From assembly GCA_003641345.1 (NCBI GenBank), contig QNAD01000072.1:1-8387 (forward strand): a stretch of DNA of 8,387 bases, written 5' to 3'. Under the pieces are notes generated by a model, which saw nothing but the letters and a program-made list of their open reading frames with translations, did not search any database and had not been told where the DNA came from. Shown one piece after another: positions 6,730 to 8,387 of the stretch (within the stretch, counting starts at the first letter, position 1; every line of letters starts with the position of its first letter). The position numbers and the translations under genes were made by a program. The DNA comes from Candidatus Zixiibacteriota bacterium (GTDB taxonomy: Bacteria > Zixibacteria > MSB-5A5 > GN15 > FEB-12).

Positions 6730-8223
6730 TTACTGATTATCAATCTGAGGTCTTTGCAAAGTACCAGAAAAATCAACATATACAGATTTCCATTCGCTAA
6801 ATACATCCAAAGCAACGGCAGAGGCTTCACGATGACCATTGCCAGTCTCTTTAGTTCCGCCAAACGGCAGATGCGTTTCCGCTCCTATAGTCGGGGCATT
6901 AACATAAAAGATTCCTGTATTCACATCACGCATAGCAGTATATGCATTGTTTACGTCCTGAGTAAAAATAGAAGCCGAAAGTCCATAAGGAGTATCATTC
7001 GCCATTTCTATCGCTTGATTAAAATTATCACAAACAGCAATACCAAGCACCGGACCAAAAATTTCTTCTTTCCAAATACGCATATCCTGTGTAACACCAC
7101 CAAAAACAGTAGGTTGCACAAAATAACCTTTATCATAATCACTTCCAGTAAGTCTTTCACCACCGGACATGAGTTTCGCTCCTTCATTCTTACCAATCTC
7201 GATATACTTTAGAACTGTATCAAGTTGTGATTGGCTTATTGATGGTCCCATATCTACCGATTCATCAAGACCATTGCCAACTTTTAATTTTGAGACACGT
7301 TCAACAATTCGTTTTGTGAATTCTTCAACTATATCTTTATGGCAAACTATCCGACTAGTAGCTGTACAGCGTTGTCCCGTCGTTCCAAACGCACCCCATA
7401 AAGCACCATCAACAGCTAAATCCAATTTAGCGTCGTCCATTACAATCTGAACATTTTTTCCGCCCATTTCCAGACTGGCATGTTTGAATGAAGAGGCACA
7501 AGATTCTGAAACCTTGCGGCCTATTTCGGTTGAACCTGTGAATGATACAATTTTAACAGCTGGATTTTGAATTAGCGGATTACCAAGTTTAGAACCGGAA
7601 CCTGTAACCATGTTGACAACGCCATCAGGGATTCCTTCTTCCTGACAAATCCTCATCAAATTAACCACTGATAAAGGTGTATCAGTAGCCGGTTTAATAA
7701 CAATCGTATTTCCACAAATCAAAGCTGGCATCATTTTCCAGGAAGGGATTGCCATCGGGAAATTCCAAGGTGTAATAAAAGAACAGACACCAAGAGGCTG
7801 ACGAACAGTCATATTGAATTTGTTTTCCATCTCCGAAGGAGTCGTCATACCAAACAACCGACGACCTTCGCCAGCCATATAATATGTCATATCAATAGCT
7901 TCTTGGGTATCACCACGGGTTTCGTTAAGAACCTTTCCCATTTCACGAGTCATATCTTTTGAGAACTCTTCTTTATGTTGCCACAATTTGGAAGCGACAT
8001 TATAAAGGATCTCCCCTCTTTTGGGAGCTGGTACTAATCTCCATTTTTTATATGCTTCCGAGGCGGCATTAATAGCATCCTCAACATCCTGTGCGTTTGA
8101 TTTTTGAAAAACCCCAACAATTTCATCCGTATTGGCAGGGTTACGATTTTCATAAGTTTCACCTGACTTAGAATCTACCCACTCGCCATTAATAAAATTT
8201 TTGTAAACTTGTTCTTTACTCAT
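6730..8223 (-). CDS. NAD(P)-dependent aldehyde dehydrogenase (ALDH superfamily)
   Basis: A full-length 497-residue aldehyde dehydrogenase that oxidises an aldehyde to its acid with NAD(P)+. Catalytic residues are visible: N154 in the TPWNFP motif, K177 in IKPA (cofactor), the FTGSTEIG cofactor loop (228-235), the general base E252 in LEMGGK, the nucleophile C286 in GQRCTA, and E387 in EEIFGP. The C-terminal stretch [17 protein letters not shown] followed by GNGHREA recalls uncharacterised bacterial ALDH groups and some semialdehyde dehydrogenases, but I cannot assign a substrate. The start is the ATG at 8223 because AGGAG lies seven bases upstream; the in-frame GTG at 8250 has no such signal. 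The gene has its own promoter with a Crp/Fnr-like palindrome in the leader. It is separated from the next gene by 176-179 bases and need not share a pathway with it. Confidence 0.93.
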   Translation of the reverse strand: MSKEQVYKNFINGEWVDSKSGETYENRNPANTDEIVGVFQKSNAQDVEDAINAASEAYKKWRLVPAPKRGEILYNVASKLWQHKEEFSKDMTREMGKVLNETRGDTQEAIDMTYYMAGEGRRLFGMTTPSEMENKFNMTVRQPLGVCSFITPWNFPMAIPSWKMMPALICGNTIVIKPATDTPLSVVNLMRICQEEGIPDGVVNMVTGSGSKLGNPLIQNPAVKIVSFTGSTEIGRKVSESCASSFKHASLEMGGKNVQIVMDDAKLDLAVDGALWGAFGTTGQRCTATSRIVCHKDIVEEFTKRIVERVSKLKVGNGLDESVDMGPSISQSQLDTVLKYIEIGKNEGAKLMSGGERLTGSDYDKGYFVQPTVFGGVTQDMRIWKEEIFGPVLGIAVCDNFNQAIEMANDTPYGLSASIFTQDVNNAYTAMRDVNTGIFYVNAPTIGAETHLPFGGTKETGNGHREASAVALDVFSEWKSVYVDFSGTLQRPQIDNQ

Positions 8224-8230
8224 GTAACAT

Positions 8231-8235
8231 CTCCT
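8231..8235 (-). promoter_or_regulatory. Ribosome binding site AGGAG deciding the aldehyde dehydrogenase start
   Basis: AGGAG on the minus strand, seven bases before the ATG at 8223. It falls within the longer open frame that begins with GTG at 8250 and so argues against that upstream start. Confidence 0.8.
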
Positions 8236-8275
8236 ATATTCAAAAAACACTTAATTTTAGGCCAAATATCACCAT

Positions 8276-8291
8276 TGTGAATTTATTCACA
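8276..8291. promoter_or_regulatory. Crp/Fnr-family-type operator palindrome in the aldehyde dehydrogenase leader
   Basis: The sequence TGTGAATTTATTCACA is an inverted repeat with seven-base arms around a two-base centre, and it matches TGTGA-N6-TCACA, the classic Crp consensus, exactly. It sits about 19-34 bases downstream of the -10 box of the predicted promoter, so it would be centred near +20. A bound protein there would be expected to repress that promoter, or to activate a different one nearer the gene. The regulator itself is not in the window. Confidence 0.6.
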
Positions 8292-8309
8292 GTAATGAAA
8301 TATAACCGA

Positions 8310-8339
8310 CAAATATATAAATTAGGTATCTGTTGTCAA
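8310..8339 (-). promoter_or_regulatory. Promoter of the aldehyde dehydrogenase gene
   Basis: TTGACA (8339-8334), a 16-base spacer and TATATT (8317-8312) extended to TATATTTG, all on the minus strand. It reads well both as a sigma-70 promoter and as a Bacteroidota-like TTG-N19-TAnnTTTG element. Transcription should start near 8304, giving a leader of about 80 bases that contains the palindrome and the SD. Confidence 0.65.
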
Positions 8340-8387
8340 CCGATTTTACAATAATTTTCCCTTGTTACTCAATGACTTACAGTCTAT

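Noticed and set aside
6706..6735. Terminator after the aldehyde dehydrogenase stop codon
   Set aside because: Only very short complementary segments around the stop codon and no GC-rich stem followed by a T-run.
6754..7212. 152-residue plus-strand open frame opposite the aldehyde dehydrogenase gene
   Set aside because: Antisense shadow of a conserved gene; low-complexity serine/threonine/arginine content and no family resemblance.
8224..8250. Upstream GTG start for the aldehyde dehydrogenase
   Set aside because: The strong SD at 8235-8231 lies inside this extension and is ideally spaced for the ATG at 8223.
1..8387. CRISPR arrays, tRNA or rRNA genes, insertion sequences, phage genes
   Set aside because: No regularly spaced repeats, cloverleaf-like segments, transposase motifs or terminal repeats were found by reading; nearly all of the window is accounted for by conserved metabolic and tRNA-processing genes.

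Overview
The window is bacterial chromosomal DNA. It is AT-rich and densely coding, and every recognisable gene lies on the minus strand. Two features point to an anaerobe or microaerobe: a ferredoxin-dependent 2-oxoacid oxidoreductase (delta and alpha subunits) placed directly after succinyl-CoA synthetase, and carbamate kinase. I cannot name the species. Clear Shine-Dalgarno (SD) sequences occur at most starts, and TATATTTG promoter boxes resemble the Bacteroidota -7 element. Together these fit an uncultured lineage around the FCB group (Cloacimonadota, Marinimicrobia and similar), but this is a weak inference.

Read in the direction of transcription (high to low coordinates), there are three blocks. 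(1) 8223-6730 is an aldehyde dehydrogenase gene with its own promoter (TTGACA, 16 bp, TATATT) and, just downstream of that promoter, a perfect TGTGA-N6-TCACA palindrome of the Crp/Fnr type. (2) 6550-5201 is a P-loop GTPase-like protein of the cyclic 2,3-diphosphoglycerate synthetase family (COG2403 type). It is preceded by a 176-base non-coding stretch holding promoter-like boxes and a sequence related to the palindrome of block 1, and is followed by a Rho-independent terminator. (3) 5131-1 is a tightly packed six-gene run: carbamate kinase, CCA-adding-type tRNA nucleotidyltransferase, succinyl-CoA synthetase beta (sucC) and alpha (sucD), a two-cluster ferredoxin subunit (korD-like), and the N-terminal 141 residues of the alpha subunit (korA-like), which runs off the left edge. 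Intergenic gaps in this run are 1, 3, 13, 29 and 12 bases, so it is almost certainly one transcript.

The metabolic logic of block 3 is clear in part. The Kor subunits interconvert 2-oxoglutarate and succinyl-CoA using ferredoxin. SucCD converts succinyl-CoA to succinate with formation of a nucleoside triphosphate. Carbamate kinase makes ATP from carbamoyl phosphate. Two substrate-level phosphorylation steps are therefore co-transcribed with a ferredoxin-reducing TCA-cycle step. The tRNA nucleotidyltransferase in the middle is the odd member. No RNA genes, CRISPR arrays, insertion sequences or frameshifted genes were seen. I found no clear new defence or mobile system; the points worth a second look are the gene order, the shared operator-like sequences, the lysine-rich protein tails and the COG2403-type protein.
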